This document shows positions 13,950 to 20,133 of a DNA stretch of 20,133 nt, in pieces (the first letter of the stretch is position 1; each line of letters opens with the position of its first letter). Position numbers and translations under genes: made by a program. The notes below the pieces were generated by a model that was not told where the DNA came from, did not search any database, and saw only the letters and a list, made by a program, of their open reading frames with translations. The stretch is taken from the NCBI GenBank assembly GCA_903850725.1, contig CAINMG010000142.1, positions 1-20,133 of the forward strand. Reading direction: 5' to 3'. The stretch is from Candidatus Staskawiczbacteria bacterium (GTDB taxonomy: Bacteria; Patescibacteriota; Minisyncoccia; Minisyncoccales; Staskawiczbacteraceae).

Positions 13950-14633
13950 CTAATCTAGAACTTCTTTACTATGAAACTTTTTCCATTCATCTATTTTTTT
14001 GTGATCGCCAGTTAAAAGAACCTCTGGAGCTTTCCATTTTTTATTATCTTTAGTTATAAAAATTTCTGGGCGTGTATACTGTGCATATTCAATAAAACCA
14101 CCAGCTTTAGTCACGCGTTCTTTGAGCAATTTTTCCTTACCTATAACTCCTGGAACCAACCGAGAAACAGCTTCTATTACAATCATCGCTGGTAATTCTC
14201 CGCCCATCAAATCATAGTCACCAATAGACAATTTTACATCAGCAATTTTTTCTGCCACACGCTCATCCACCCCTTCATATCTACCACAAATAAAAATTAT
14301 TTGATCAAGTTTAGAAAATTTTGTAGCCATTTTTTGCGTGAACTTTTCTCCCCTTGGCGTAAACAAAATTACTTTGCGTTTTGAACGACTTGAACGTTTT
14401 GAACCAGTCAAACTTTTTATAGCTTTATATATTGGCTCAACAAGCATTACCATTCCCAACCCCCCACCAAAAGGCCTACCGTCTACTGTTTGATGATTAT
14501 CTGTAGTCCATTTACGCAAATTATGTACATTTATTTTTATCAATTTTTTCATAATGGCTCGCGCAATCAAACTCTCGCCCACATAAGAGCTAAAAATATT
14601 CGGGAAAATTGTAATCACATCAAATTTAATCAT
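13950..14633 (-). CDS. trmD: tRNA (guanine-N1-)-methyltransferase
   Basis: TrmD transfers a methyl group from SAM to N1 of G37 in tRNAs, preventing +1 frameshifts. Family landmarks are MIKFDVITIFPNIF at the start, then DGRPFGGGLGMVM, FICGRYEGVDERV and LSIGDYDLMGGELPAM, the last two forming the trefoil-knot SAM site. The C-terminal domain ends KAPEVLLTGDHKKIDEWK. The frame is open to 14657, but ATG 14633 matches the family N-terminus and gives 227 aa. It lies after khpA, the usual order in the rpsP-khpA-rimM-trmD cluster, though rimM is absent between them. Confidence 0.95.
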   Translation of the reverse strand: MIKFDVITIFPNIFSSYVGESLIARAIMKKLIKINVHNLRKWTTDNHQTVDGRPFGGGLGMVMLVEPIYKAIKSLTGSKRSSRSKRKVILFTPRGEKFTQKMATKFSKLDQIIFICGRYEGVDERVAEKIADVKLSIGDYDLMGGELPAMIVIEAVSRLVPGVIGKEKLLKERVTKAGGFIEYAQYTRPEIFITKDNKKWKAPEVLLTGDHKKIDEWKKFHSKEVLD

Positions 14634-14690
14634 AAAATTATTCAAAACAAAAACCATACTAATTGTAACACGGTTTTTGTTATTTGTAAA

Positions 14691-15008
14691 TTAAAGAGAA
14701 ATGTTATCGATATCGTCTGAAGTAACTTCTTTTCTCTCAACTCTTGGAGCTCTTCCACCTTCTGGCTCCTCAATTTTGAGGTTTACTCTGGCGTGGTTTT
14801 TGAGTCCTACGATTCTTACCAAGTTTCTAATTGCCTTGGCTGTTGAACCTTCTCTTCCAATGATTTGACCCATATCTGCTGGGTTTACTGTCAATGAAAG
14901 CAAAACTCCCATTTCGTCAACTTTTCTTTCTACTTTGACGTCTTTTGGGTTGTCAACCAATGCCTTGACAATGTACTCAAGAAATTCTAAATCTAATTCT
15001 TTTGCCAT
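14691..15008 (-). CDS. khpA: KH-domain RNA-binding protein KhpA
   Basis: This 105-aa protein has a single KH fold: LEYIVKALVDNPKDV at the N-terminus, then the GxxG loop within IIGREGSTAKAIRNLVR, and a basic C-terminal tail (APRVERKEV). KhpA binds RNA, works with KhpB/EloR in Gram-positives, and is commonly encoded beside rpsP and trmD; here trmD follows after about 60 bp. It is slightly longer than the usual 75-85 aa because of the charged tail. Transcription is likely from the consensus promoter at 15096-15123, with an 80-nt leader. Confidence 0.93.
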   Translation of the reverse strand: MAKELDLEFLEYIVKALVDNPKDVKVERKVDEMGVLLSLTVNPADMGQIIGREGSTAKAIRNLVRIVGLKNHARVNLKIEEPEGGRAPRVERKEVTSDDIDNISL

Positions 15009-15095
15009 TTATTTATAACCGATTTTCACATTGTACTTATTAAGGAATGTTTCTTTTCGGTTTAATCATTTTACTATTGCGACCTTTCATTTATT

Positions 15096-15123
15096 ATTAT
15101 ACGCGTTTAAAGCGTAATGTCAA
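15096..15123 (-). promoter_or_regulatory. Consensus sigma70 promoter for khpA-trmD
   Basis: TTGACA (15118-15123) and TATAAT (15096-15101) are both perfect, separated by 16 bp. The start is expected at about 15089. The leader to khpA is about 80 nt and contains an inverted repeat (AACCGA at 15062-15057 with TCGGTT at 15022-15017, minus strand) and a 16-codon ORF that starts at the promoter itself. Confidence 0.8.
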
Positions 15124-15129
15124 TAATAA

Positions 15130-15405
15130 TTACAGCATGTTCCAACCGGACGGTGCATCAAAATTTTTTGCATAAACAGTTTCAACGGTTGGCTGACTAT
15201 CAATGATTACTTTTATTTCTAGCAAGTTTCTATGAAGTTCATCAAAGCTTTTTGATTTTAGAACTTGCGAAATTAAAATATCCTTTCGCAAACCTGCCCT
15301 TTCTATTGATTTAGAAATCAACCTCAAGCACCCATTAAGAATATCCATAATTTCATAAATGTAATCAAATATTTTTGGTTTCTGCTCTTTAAATTCATTA
15401 CGCTG
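15130..15405 (-). pseudogene. In-frame 3' part of the interrupted metallopeptidase gene
   Basis: From the codon after the TAA at 15406-15408, the same frame stays open for 91 codons to 15130. It reads QRNEFKEQKPKIFDYIYEIM and then DILNGCLRLISKSIERAGLR through to ...APSGWNML. A 72-aa ORF beginning at ATG 15348 lies within it, but the 19 codons before that ATG are equally protein-like and continue the upstream protein's helical pattern. The simplest reading is the C-terminal part of a 322-residue protein split by one nonsense codon. A separate 72-aa protein (15130-15348) is the alternative. Confidence 0.55.
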
Positions 15406-16101
15406 TTAGTCATTCATTCTACTTAAATATGAATAAGAGTGAAGTATTCCGTTACTGCACAATTGGCACATTAATTCTTCTTTGAACATTAAAAAATTTT
15501 TATTTATATCATCGTTATCTCCAGTTGACTCAACAACGCTACTCCCCTCAAGCTTCAGAAAATGCCATATAATATGATTTGTTTCGTGTGGTAAATTCTC
15601 TTTTTTTCTAGCATCAAAAAAATCACTATCTGCTTGTTTTTTTATTGGCAACTTGGGCATAATAATAAATGAGATGCCTCCTTTAACTTTTACAGCCATA
15701 GCTTGTGGAAAAAATTCGGTTTCATATAACTTTTTGAGAAAGTCTATATCAACAAACACACAATAAACGCCGTCGCTTAACTCTTGCAAATTGTATTTTG
15801 ATTCGTCCTCCATTACTTCATCTTTGCCAAAAACTTGGACCAAAAATTCTTTCGCCCCCATATTAAAATGCTCCTTTAGTACTTTCCCTGCTTCAAAAAA
15901 TTTACGTGAATTATCAATTATTATCTTAAATATTTCTCTCGATTCTACTGGTAGCGAATCAAGTAAACCTTCATCAAAATCTTTATAACCTGCTAAACTA
16001 TTTATATAATTAAAATAAAATTCCCCAACTTTTTTTGAGCTTTCCAAATATTCAACATCGACATTTTCACGTGGCTCAAAATATTCCATCGACTTTTTCA
16101 T
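15406..16101 (-). CDS. HExxH putative zinc metallopeptidase, partner of DinD
   Basis: This 231-aa protein has no recognised family name. It contains HETNH at 172-176 (encoded near 15588-15574), the HExxH zinc/catalytic motif, followed by FKEELMCQL, where E208 or E209 could be the third zinc ligand. The N-terminal half is charged and probably regulatory (EYLESSKKVGEFYFNYINSL). There is no signal peptide, so it should be cytoplasmic. Its start overlaps the end of dinD by 26 bp, implying translational coupling. The frame is cut by TAA at 15406-15408 but continues downstream, so the protein may be truncated. Peptidase activity is inferred from the motif alone. Confidence 0.65.
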   Translation of the reverse strand: MKKSMEYFEPRENVDVEYLESSKKVGEFYFNYINSLAGYKDFDEGLLDSLPVESREIFKIIIDNSRKFFEAGKVLKEHFNMGAKEFLVQVFGKDEVMEDESKYNLQELSDGVYCVFVDIDFLKKLYETEFFPQAMAVKVKGGISFIIMPKLPIKKQADSDFFDARKKENLPHETNHIIWHFLKLEGSSVVESTGDNDDINKNFLMFKEELMCQLCSNGILHSYSYLSRMND

Positions 16102-16900
16102 TTAATAGTTTTCGTTTTCCTACCTTCAGCTCCTTAATGTGTTTTTCAGTTGGTAAATCTTCTGGCATTGTGCCACCAATTTCTTTAATTGTTTGACGGA
16201 CTTTTCCACCAACCATAAAATGCGTTTTTGATGCTAGAAAATCTCCCTTGATATTATCTTTTTTTATTTTCTCATCTGTTTGTGTAATTCTAAATAAATT
16301 TGCTGCTAATTCAGTTGTGCCTGCTCTGTCTAAAAGTTCGCCTTTCTTGATTCCTTTTTTAATTTCAATATTTGCAAGCGCCATTCCATATAATCCTTTA
16401 TAACCTGCTTCATTGAAAGAACCAAATTTTGTAACCCCAGCTCTTTTGGCTGTGCTAAAAAGTTTTTTGTTTTCAATAGTAACCTCGCCTCTAATAAATA
16501 ATCTTTTGTCGGCTTCTGGTAGTTGACCAAAAATTTCTTGCTTCCTAGTTTGAATTGCAAAATAAGTTTGAGCCATAGCAATTTCTGGTTTTTTAGGGTC
16601 GCCATTTTGAGCAATTAAATAGCAAGCATATCTACTTAGTTTATAATCTTTAATTTGTCTTACAGCGCTTTTTCCGGTTTCGATCATTTTACTGATGTCA
16701 GTAAAATGATTTTCTATAGGTTGTCCGCTGTTAATGCAAGATCGAGATGCTCGCTTAATCACTTCTTCTGCATTTTGCCATTTGTCATAACCTAAAAGTG
16801 GAAGCAACTCGCGGGCTTGCCAAAATTCAACGCCATTTTTATCAATCTTTTTTATGCTTTCAAAATTTTTGTTTAAAGAATTTATTATTTCTTGTGACAT
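16076..16900 (-). CDS. dinD: DNA damage-inducible protein D (DinD family)
   Basis: This 274-aa protein is collinear with DinD: FWQARELLPLLGYDKWQNAEEVIKRA is the conserved BRO-N-like start, then HFTDISKMI, the DYKLSRYACYLIAQNGDP block, IAMAQTYFAIQTRKQE, and GYKGLYG. In E. coli, DinD is LexA-regulated and binds and inhibits RecA filaments. No LexA box is recognisable here. It lies 5 bp after the DUF167 gene and overlaps the downstream metallopeptidase gene by 26 bp. In this operon it may be a DNA-damage sensor or antitoxin-like partner of the peptidase; that pairing is inference. Confidence 0.88.
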   Translation of the reverse strand: MSQEIINSLNKNFESIKKIDKNGVEFWQARELLPLLGYDKWQNAEEVIKRASRSCINSGQPIENHFTDISKMIETGKSAVRQIKDYKLSRYACYLIAQNGDPKKPEIAMAQTYFAIQTRKQEIFGQLPEADKRLFIRGEVTIENKKLFSTAKRAGVTKFGSFNEAGYKGLYGMALANIEIKKGIKKGELLDRAGTTELAANLFRITQTDEKIKKDNIKGDFLASKTHFMVGGKVRQTIKEIGGTMPEDLPTEKHIKELKVGKRKLLNEKVDGIF

Positions 16901-16905
16901 ATTTG

Positions 16906-17127
16906 TTACTTAATAATTTCAATAATTTTACTTCGTGAAGTGTGGCCAGAAACTATTTTTACATTTGCCGTTCCTGTTTTAAAATATATTGCCAAAGCAT
17001 TCCTAATTGCCAAATTTGCCCTACCTTGAACTGGTGGCTCTTTTACACTCACAGTAAAATTATTCTCATCAATTTTTTCTACCTTTTCTTCTCTGGAACT
17101 TGGTTTTGCTTTTACATTTATCTTCAT
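16906..17127 (-). CDS. DUF167 (YggU-like) family protein
   Basis: This 73-aa protein has the complete small alpha/beta fold of the DUF167/YggU family: MKINVKAKPSSREEKV, then VKEPPVQGRANLAIRNALA (the conserved EPPxxGKAN-like core) and VKIVSGHTSRSKIIEI. The function is unknown, though the family is widespread. It precedes dinD by 5 bp, and the 137-bp palindromic repeat lies just upstream, within 9 bp of its start. No Shine-Dalgarno is seen. Confidence 0.88.
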   Translation of the reverse strand: MKINVKAKPSSREEKVEKIDENNFTVSVKEPPVQGRANLAIRNALAIYFKTGTANVKIVSGHTSRSKIIEIIK

Positions 17128-17135
17128 AATTCACT

Positions 17136-17272
17136 TGTCATTCCCAACTTGATTGGGAATCCAGAATTAAGTGCACGGACTCTGGATTCCCGCTTTTCCG
17201 CCCAAGACGCCAATGCCCAAGGCAGGCCCGCCTCGGGCGTGGGACCAGCCTCGGGCTGGCGCGGGAATGACA
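17136..17272. repeat. 137-bp GC-rich palindromic intergenic repeat (MITE/REP-like)
   Basis: The element is bounded by the inverted repeat TGTCATTCCC (17136-17145) and GGGAATGACA (17263-17272). It contains nested stems: ATTCCCAA/TTGGGAAT (17140-17160), CCAGA/TCTGG around 17161-17175, GCGGG-type arms, and two copies of GCCTCGGGC (17230-17238 and 17248-17256). It is much more GC-rich than its surroundings. It fills the gap between the S51 peptidase stop (17286) and the DUF167 start. GTCATTCCC-type elements are widespread intergenic repeats in bacteria. It may also act as a terminator on both strands. Confidence 0.75.
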
Positions 17273-17285
17273 CTAAAAAATCAAA

Positions 17286-18605
17286 CTACAAACTCTGCGG
17301 GTCAACAACTTCCCCACTTCCCACAAAGGTTATTTCCTTTCCCAAAACGAAAATTGCTTGCTGGTCAGTTATAATTTTTAAATTTTTTCTCTTTTTTGGA
17401 TTTGGAATTTTCTTTTTTATAATTTCTCCACGCTCCAAATCAAAATGAACCATAATGTTAAACGGCACAAAATTTAAACCCGAGAAATTTAAATAACTCA
17501 TATGAACAATATTTTCATCGCCAAGCCACTTGGCAATTTCAATGTTTTTTCCTGCCACAATTGAGCCTGCAGATTCTCCAATATAAATAATACCCTTCCT
17601 AAATAACTTCTTCATTATTTTCTTAAAATTACAAGCCCTCATATGCTTTAACAAATAAAAAGTATTTCCACCATTTACAAAAATAATGTCAAATTCACTT
17701 AATTTTTTAAGAAGTTGTTCGTAATTTTTGCCTTCAATATCGATTTCTTCAACATTAAAACCAGATTCAATCATAATTTGCCTATTCCTCTCAACACCAA
17801 TCCTATTATCTTCCTTATATTTTGAAGCTGTAATAATATGAGCCACCCTGATGTCTTCTGCTGGTTTTGGTAAAATTGCCATAATATATTCGCGAGAACC
17901 TGACATGCCAGAAGAAGTCAAAAGAAGCATTTTTGGTTTTCTGTCTTTAAATGATTTAATAACTGAACTAATAAAAATCAAAAAAGCTATTAATAATAAT
18001 ATCAGCCCCAAAACTCCAATAGCTATTTTCCCAAATATAGTAAATGCAAATTCTACTACGGAAGTTTTAAAAAACTGCATTTTAAGCATTGGTAAAGTCC
18101 AAAAAACTTTAACTGTTTCCAAAATTGGGAAAACTTCATTTTTACCCACAGCCAAAACATATTTACCTTTATTTGCATAAGAAAAAATCTCTATCTTATA
18201 ATTACCAGCAGACAATTTTTGCTCAAATTCTGGCCCCTTATAATAATAATCTCTACCAAATTCTTCATAATATTCTTGCCAAGTAAAATCTGTTTGCCCA
18301 TCTACAAAAGCAACTTTTTCTTCTACGCCATCTTTTACTAAAAAGATATTGGCAGAATACCTACTATCGCCATTGATTGCAGGCACTAATAAATTTAAAT
18401 ATAAAATAAAATCTTTTTCTGAACTAATCAAATAATTCTTTGGAGCATCAGTTAATTCATCATAAAAAGCTTGCGAATTTTCTGGCCCTTCGATAGTAAC
18501 ATCTCCTGTTTGTGTATAAACAATTCTTGGTAAATGTGCAAAGCAAAAACCAGCTACTCCTAAAAACAACAAAACACTTAAAAATATATAAAATTTATTT
18601 TTCAT
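17286..18605 (-). CDS. Membrane protein with C-terminal S51 (peptidase E-like) domain
   Basis: This 439-aa protein begins with a signal peptide or anchor (FYIFLSVLLFLGVAGFCFA). An extracytoplasmic beta-rich domain of about 160 residues follows (LPRIVYTQTGDVTIEGPENS onward), then a transmembrane helix (about 190-214, IAIGVLGLILLLIAFLIFIS). The C-terminal part is an S51 peptidase fold with NGGNTFYLL (311-319) and the nucleophile elbow IGESAGSIVAG (S345). Peptidase E hydrolyses Asp-X dipeptides; relatives include cyanophycinase. With this topology the catalytic domain is in the cytoplasm and the sensor-like domain outside. Such a fusion is unusual. It lies 7 bp after the MBL gene. Confidence 0.8.
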   Translation of the reverse strand: MKNKFYIFLSVLLFLGVAGFCFAHLPRIVYTQTGDVTIEGPENSQAFYDELTDAPKNYLISSEKDFILYLNLLVPAINGDSRYSANIFLVKDGVEEKVAFVDGQTDFTWQEYYEEFGRDYYYKGPEFEQKLSAGNYKIEIFSYANKGKYVLAVGKNEVFPILETVKVFWTLPMLKMQFFKTSVVEFAFTIFGKIAIGVLGLILLLIAFLIFISSVIKSFKDRKPKMLLLTSSGMSGSREYIMAILPKPAEDIRVAHIITASKYKEDNRIGVERNRQIMIESGFNVEEIDIEGKNYEQLLKKLSEFDIIFVNGGNTFYLLKHMRACNFKKIMKKLFRKGIIYIGESAGSIVAGKNIEIAKWLGDENIVHMSYLNFSGLNFVPFNIMVHFDLERGEIIKKKIPNPKKRKNLKIITDQQAIFVLGKEITFVGSGEVVDPQSL

Positions 18606-18612
18606 AAAAAAA

Positions 18613-19449
18613 TTACTTTATTTTGTGTTTGCAATTACATAAGTCACAATCATCGCACTCGCAACATCTAAAACAAATTACTGGTTGGCAAAAACATTTA
18701 TCATCTAATTCCTTAAATAGCGCTTTACACTTTTTGCAATTTCCCAATCTTTTTAAGACTAATTTTTTCTTTATACTTGTATAAATATTATCGTAAAGGA
18801 ATTTACCAATGCTGTTTATTTTAATAGAATTATTATTTAAGATTTGTTTAATATTATTTTTTGCAATCTCCTGAGTATTAAAAACTTTTTCTTTTACTTC
18901 ATACATTGCTCCATGTCCTGGGATTATAAAATCTGCCATTTCCAGAACCATTTGCCTGCTTTGGCCTAACTTTGCCAGATCCTGAGCATAAGAATCAACT
19001 TTTGGTAAATTCTCTTTCCAAAATACATCCCCACAAATTGCTATAACACCTTGCTCTGTTTTGACAAAAAGGGTAAGCGAAGTATAATCATGCCCCGGAG
19101 TCAATAAAATCCTCATGTTTTCTGTAAAATTATCCTTTCTATCCTCTACTTTATTTTTATCCCAAATCCCAAAATACTCTATAACTTTTGCATTTATAAA
19201 CATCCCCACATTTCGGTAGTGATCCAAATGTGAATGAGTTATAAAAACATAATTTACTTCATTAATAGATATCCTTTCTTTACTCAGAGCATCAATTAAA
19301 ACTTGTTGTGACTCTAAAACACCAGGGTCTACAACCATCACGATCCCTTCGTCTTTCACCAAAGAAACAGTTGGCTGAGTTCTCTCCTCTCCAGTTACAT
19401 TATCATGACCAGTATATCCTTGTATTAATACTTTGACTTCAGCTGTCAT
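18613..19449 (-). CDS. MBL-fold hydrolase with cysteine-rich C-terminal tail
   Basis: This 278-aa protein has the metallo-beta-lactamase motifs THSHLDH (H72, H74, D76, H77), TPGHD (H120), CGDVFW (D141) and IPGHG (H179), a full dinuclear metal site. The body resembles MBLAC1-type hydrolases. The last 41 residues (238-278) hold eleven cysteines and a histidine, in C-x2-C, CFC, CCEC, CDDC and CNCKH arrangements, suggesting an extra multi-metal zinc-ribbon-like or metallothionein-like module. The substrate is unknown. It is part of an apparent operon with ebfC, the 138-aa gene and the S51 gene. Confidence 0.88.
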   Translation of the reverse strand: MTAEVKVLIQGYTGHDNVTGEERTQPTVSLVKDEGIVMVVDPGVLESQQVLIDALSKERISINEVNYVFITHSHLDHYRNVGMFINAKVIEYFGIWDKNKVEDRKDNFTENMRILLTPGHDYTSLTLFVKTEQGVIAICGDVFWKENLPKVDSYAQDLAKLGQSRQMVLEMADFIIPGHGAMYEVKEKVFNTQEIAKNNIKQILNNNSIKINSIGKFLYDNIYTSIKKKLVLKRLGNCKKCKALFKELDDKCFCQPVICFRCCECDDCDLCNCKHKIK

Positions 19450-19453
19450 ATTT

Positions 19454-19870
19454 TTACTTTTTGAGATTAGGTCTTTCTTTGGCTACAAAATTGACTTTGA
19501 TATTTTCTTTGGAAAACATTTTTATTATCATCGTTATTTTATCTTCCGATTCTCCACCCTGAATAATTTTAAAATTTAAAGTTAGTAAAATAAAAGCTTT
19601 CTTTTTTTCTGTATCTATTTTCAAATCAACACCATAAACATAAGCCTCTGCTCCAGTAATTGAACTATGTCTTTTTTCCAGCTTTTCCTCAAGCAAAGCA
19701 AAAAAAGCATTTTCAGAAAACTTCTTAATACCCAAAGATAATTCAGCCAGTAATTCTTTGCTAATTTTTATTTTACGCAAAATCTTTAGCCACCCTTTGT
19801 CGCTTATAATATTCTGCTCGATATAGCCAATCACCTCTTCCAAATAACCATATTTGTCTACAATTTCCAT
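19454..19870 (-). CDS. Hypothetical protein, 138 aa
   Basis: Not recognised. The N-terminal half is helical (YLEEVIGYIEQNIISDKGWLK, ELSLGIKKFSENAFFALLEEKL) and the C-terminal half beta-rich (YVYGVDLKIDTEKKKAFILLTLNFKII). There is no signal or membrane segment. It has a Shine-Dalgarno (AGGA 5 nt before the ATG), one of few here, and starts 12 bp after ebfC. It may be a partner of EbfC, but only position says so. Confidence 0.7.
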   Translation of the reverse strand: MEIVDKYGYLEEVIGYIEQNIISDKGWLKILRKIKISKELLAELSLGIKKFSENAFFALLEEKLEKRHSSITGAEAYVYGVDLKIDTEKKKAFILLTLNFKIIQGGESEDKITMIIKMFSKENIKVNFVAKERPNLKK

Positions 19871-19882
19871 ATTTTTCCTAAT

Positions 19883-20133
19883 TTAAAAGCTAAACCCTGA
19901 AGCCATTAAATTTTTGGCTAATGTTTTTTGAATATTATCCTTGGCTTCATTTAAGCATTGGATTAAATTATTCTCTTGATCTTCTTTACTTAGACTTTCA
20001 TTTAAACTAATTTCTTGTACCTCAAAATTGCCATTCATAACAACTTTAACGCCATTTTTTTCTACTGTCACAAATTCTTTTTTAAATGAATCTTGCATTT
20101 TTTTAAGCTCAGCCATTTTTTTTAATTGATCAA
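19883..20133 (-). CDS. ebfC: YbaB/EbfC family nucleoid-associated protein (partial)
   Basis: This small DNA-binding nucleoid protein is normally a dimer of about 100 aa. The visible part reads KMQDSFKKEFVTVEKNGVKV and then VMNGNFEVQEISLNESL, the signature centre of the family. The ATG at 20116 gives 77 aa, but the frame remains open to the window edge (DQLKK before it), and family members usually start MFD-LKxLxELKKMQ. The true start is therefore probably beyond 20133 and the gene partial here. It is the first visible gene of an operon with the 138-aa, MBL and S51 genes. Confidence 0.88.
   Translation of the reverse strand, partial: DQLKKMAELKKMQDSFKKEFVTVEKNGVKVVMNGNFEVQEISLNESLSKEDQENNLIQCLNEAKDNIQKTLAKNLMASGFSF

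Noticed and set aside
4537..15408. Alternative genetic code with TAG or TAA reassigned, suggested by two split genes
   Set aside because: The two interruptions use different stop codons (TAG and TAA), the HTH gene ends normally in TAG, many genes end in TAA, and TGA also ends genes. Nonsense mutation or assembly error is simpler.
1..20133. CRISPR array
   Set aside because: No regularly spaced repeats with unique spacers were seen on either strand. The iterons at 3277-3375 are too short and too close, and lie inside a coding gene.

Overview
This AT-rich, tightly packed bacterial window reads almost entirely on the minus strand; only a small HTH gene near the left end is convincingly on the plus strand. 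Housekeeping genes of bacterial type (ebfC, khpA, trmD, rpmG, two tRNAs), very short intergenic gaps, start sites that mostly lack a Shine-Dalgarno and many short unknown proteins suggest a streamlined genome of the Patescibacteria/CPR kind. That assignment is an inference, because no 16S gene or other decisive marker is present. TGA appears to act as a normal stop (the replication gene ends in ATGA overlapping the next start), which argues against the UGA=Gly code of Gracilibacteria/Absconditabacteria.

Right block (20133 to about 13470, core-like, read right to left): ebfC (start cut by the window edge), an unknown gene, an MBL-fold hydrolase with a cysteine-rich tail, and a membrane-anchored S51 peptidase fusion. 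Then come a 137-bp palindromic GC-rich repeat, a DUF167 gene, dinD and an overlapping HExxH metallopeptidase whose reading frame is broken by one TAA. After that are khpA-trmD under a consensus promoter, tRNA-Tyr, tRNA-Thr, heptanucleotide tandem repeats and rpmG (L33, GTG start).

Middle block (13440 to about 4228): a long co-oriented run that starts after a terminator-like hairpin. It is a defence operon: PD-(D/E)XK nuclease, Type III-like Mod, a small zinc-ribbon membrane protein, Type III-like Res, an OLD-like ATPase/TOPRIM protein and an AbiU2-like HEPN protein. It continues into an acidic small protein, a zinc-ribbon protein, DUF711 and a gene broken by an in-frame TAG.

Left block (4250 to 1): a phage or satellite-like module. 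A consensus promoter at the 3' end of the broken gene drives a leader with three hairpins, the last a very strong terminator. Then come a 92-aa protein, a replication initiator with iterons inside its own coding sequence (lambda O/ori style), two unknown small genes, the small and large terminase subunits and perhaps one more small gene. A convergent excisionase-type HTH gene follows, with tandem promoters, its own terminator and a 21-bp direct repeat upstream. No portal, capsid or integrase is visible, so this is either a remnant or a satellite-type element.

The items most worth attention are the promoter-leader-terminator RNA upstream of the phage operon, the iterons inside the replication gene, two neighbouring tRNAs that both lack U55 in the T-loop, and the DinD plus metallopeptidase pair. 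The two genes split by a single in-frame stop and the layered defence operon also deserve a second look.
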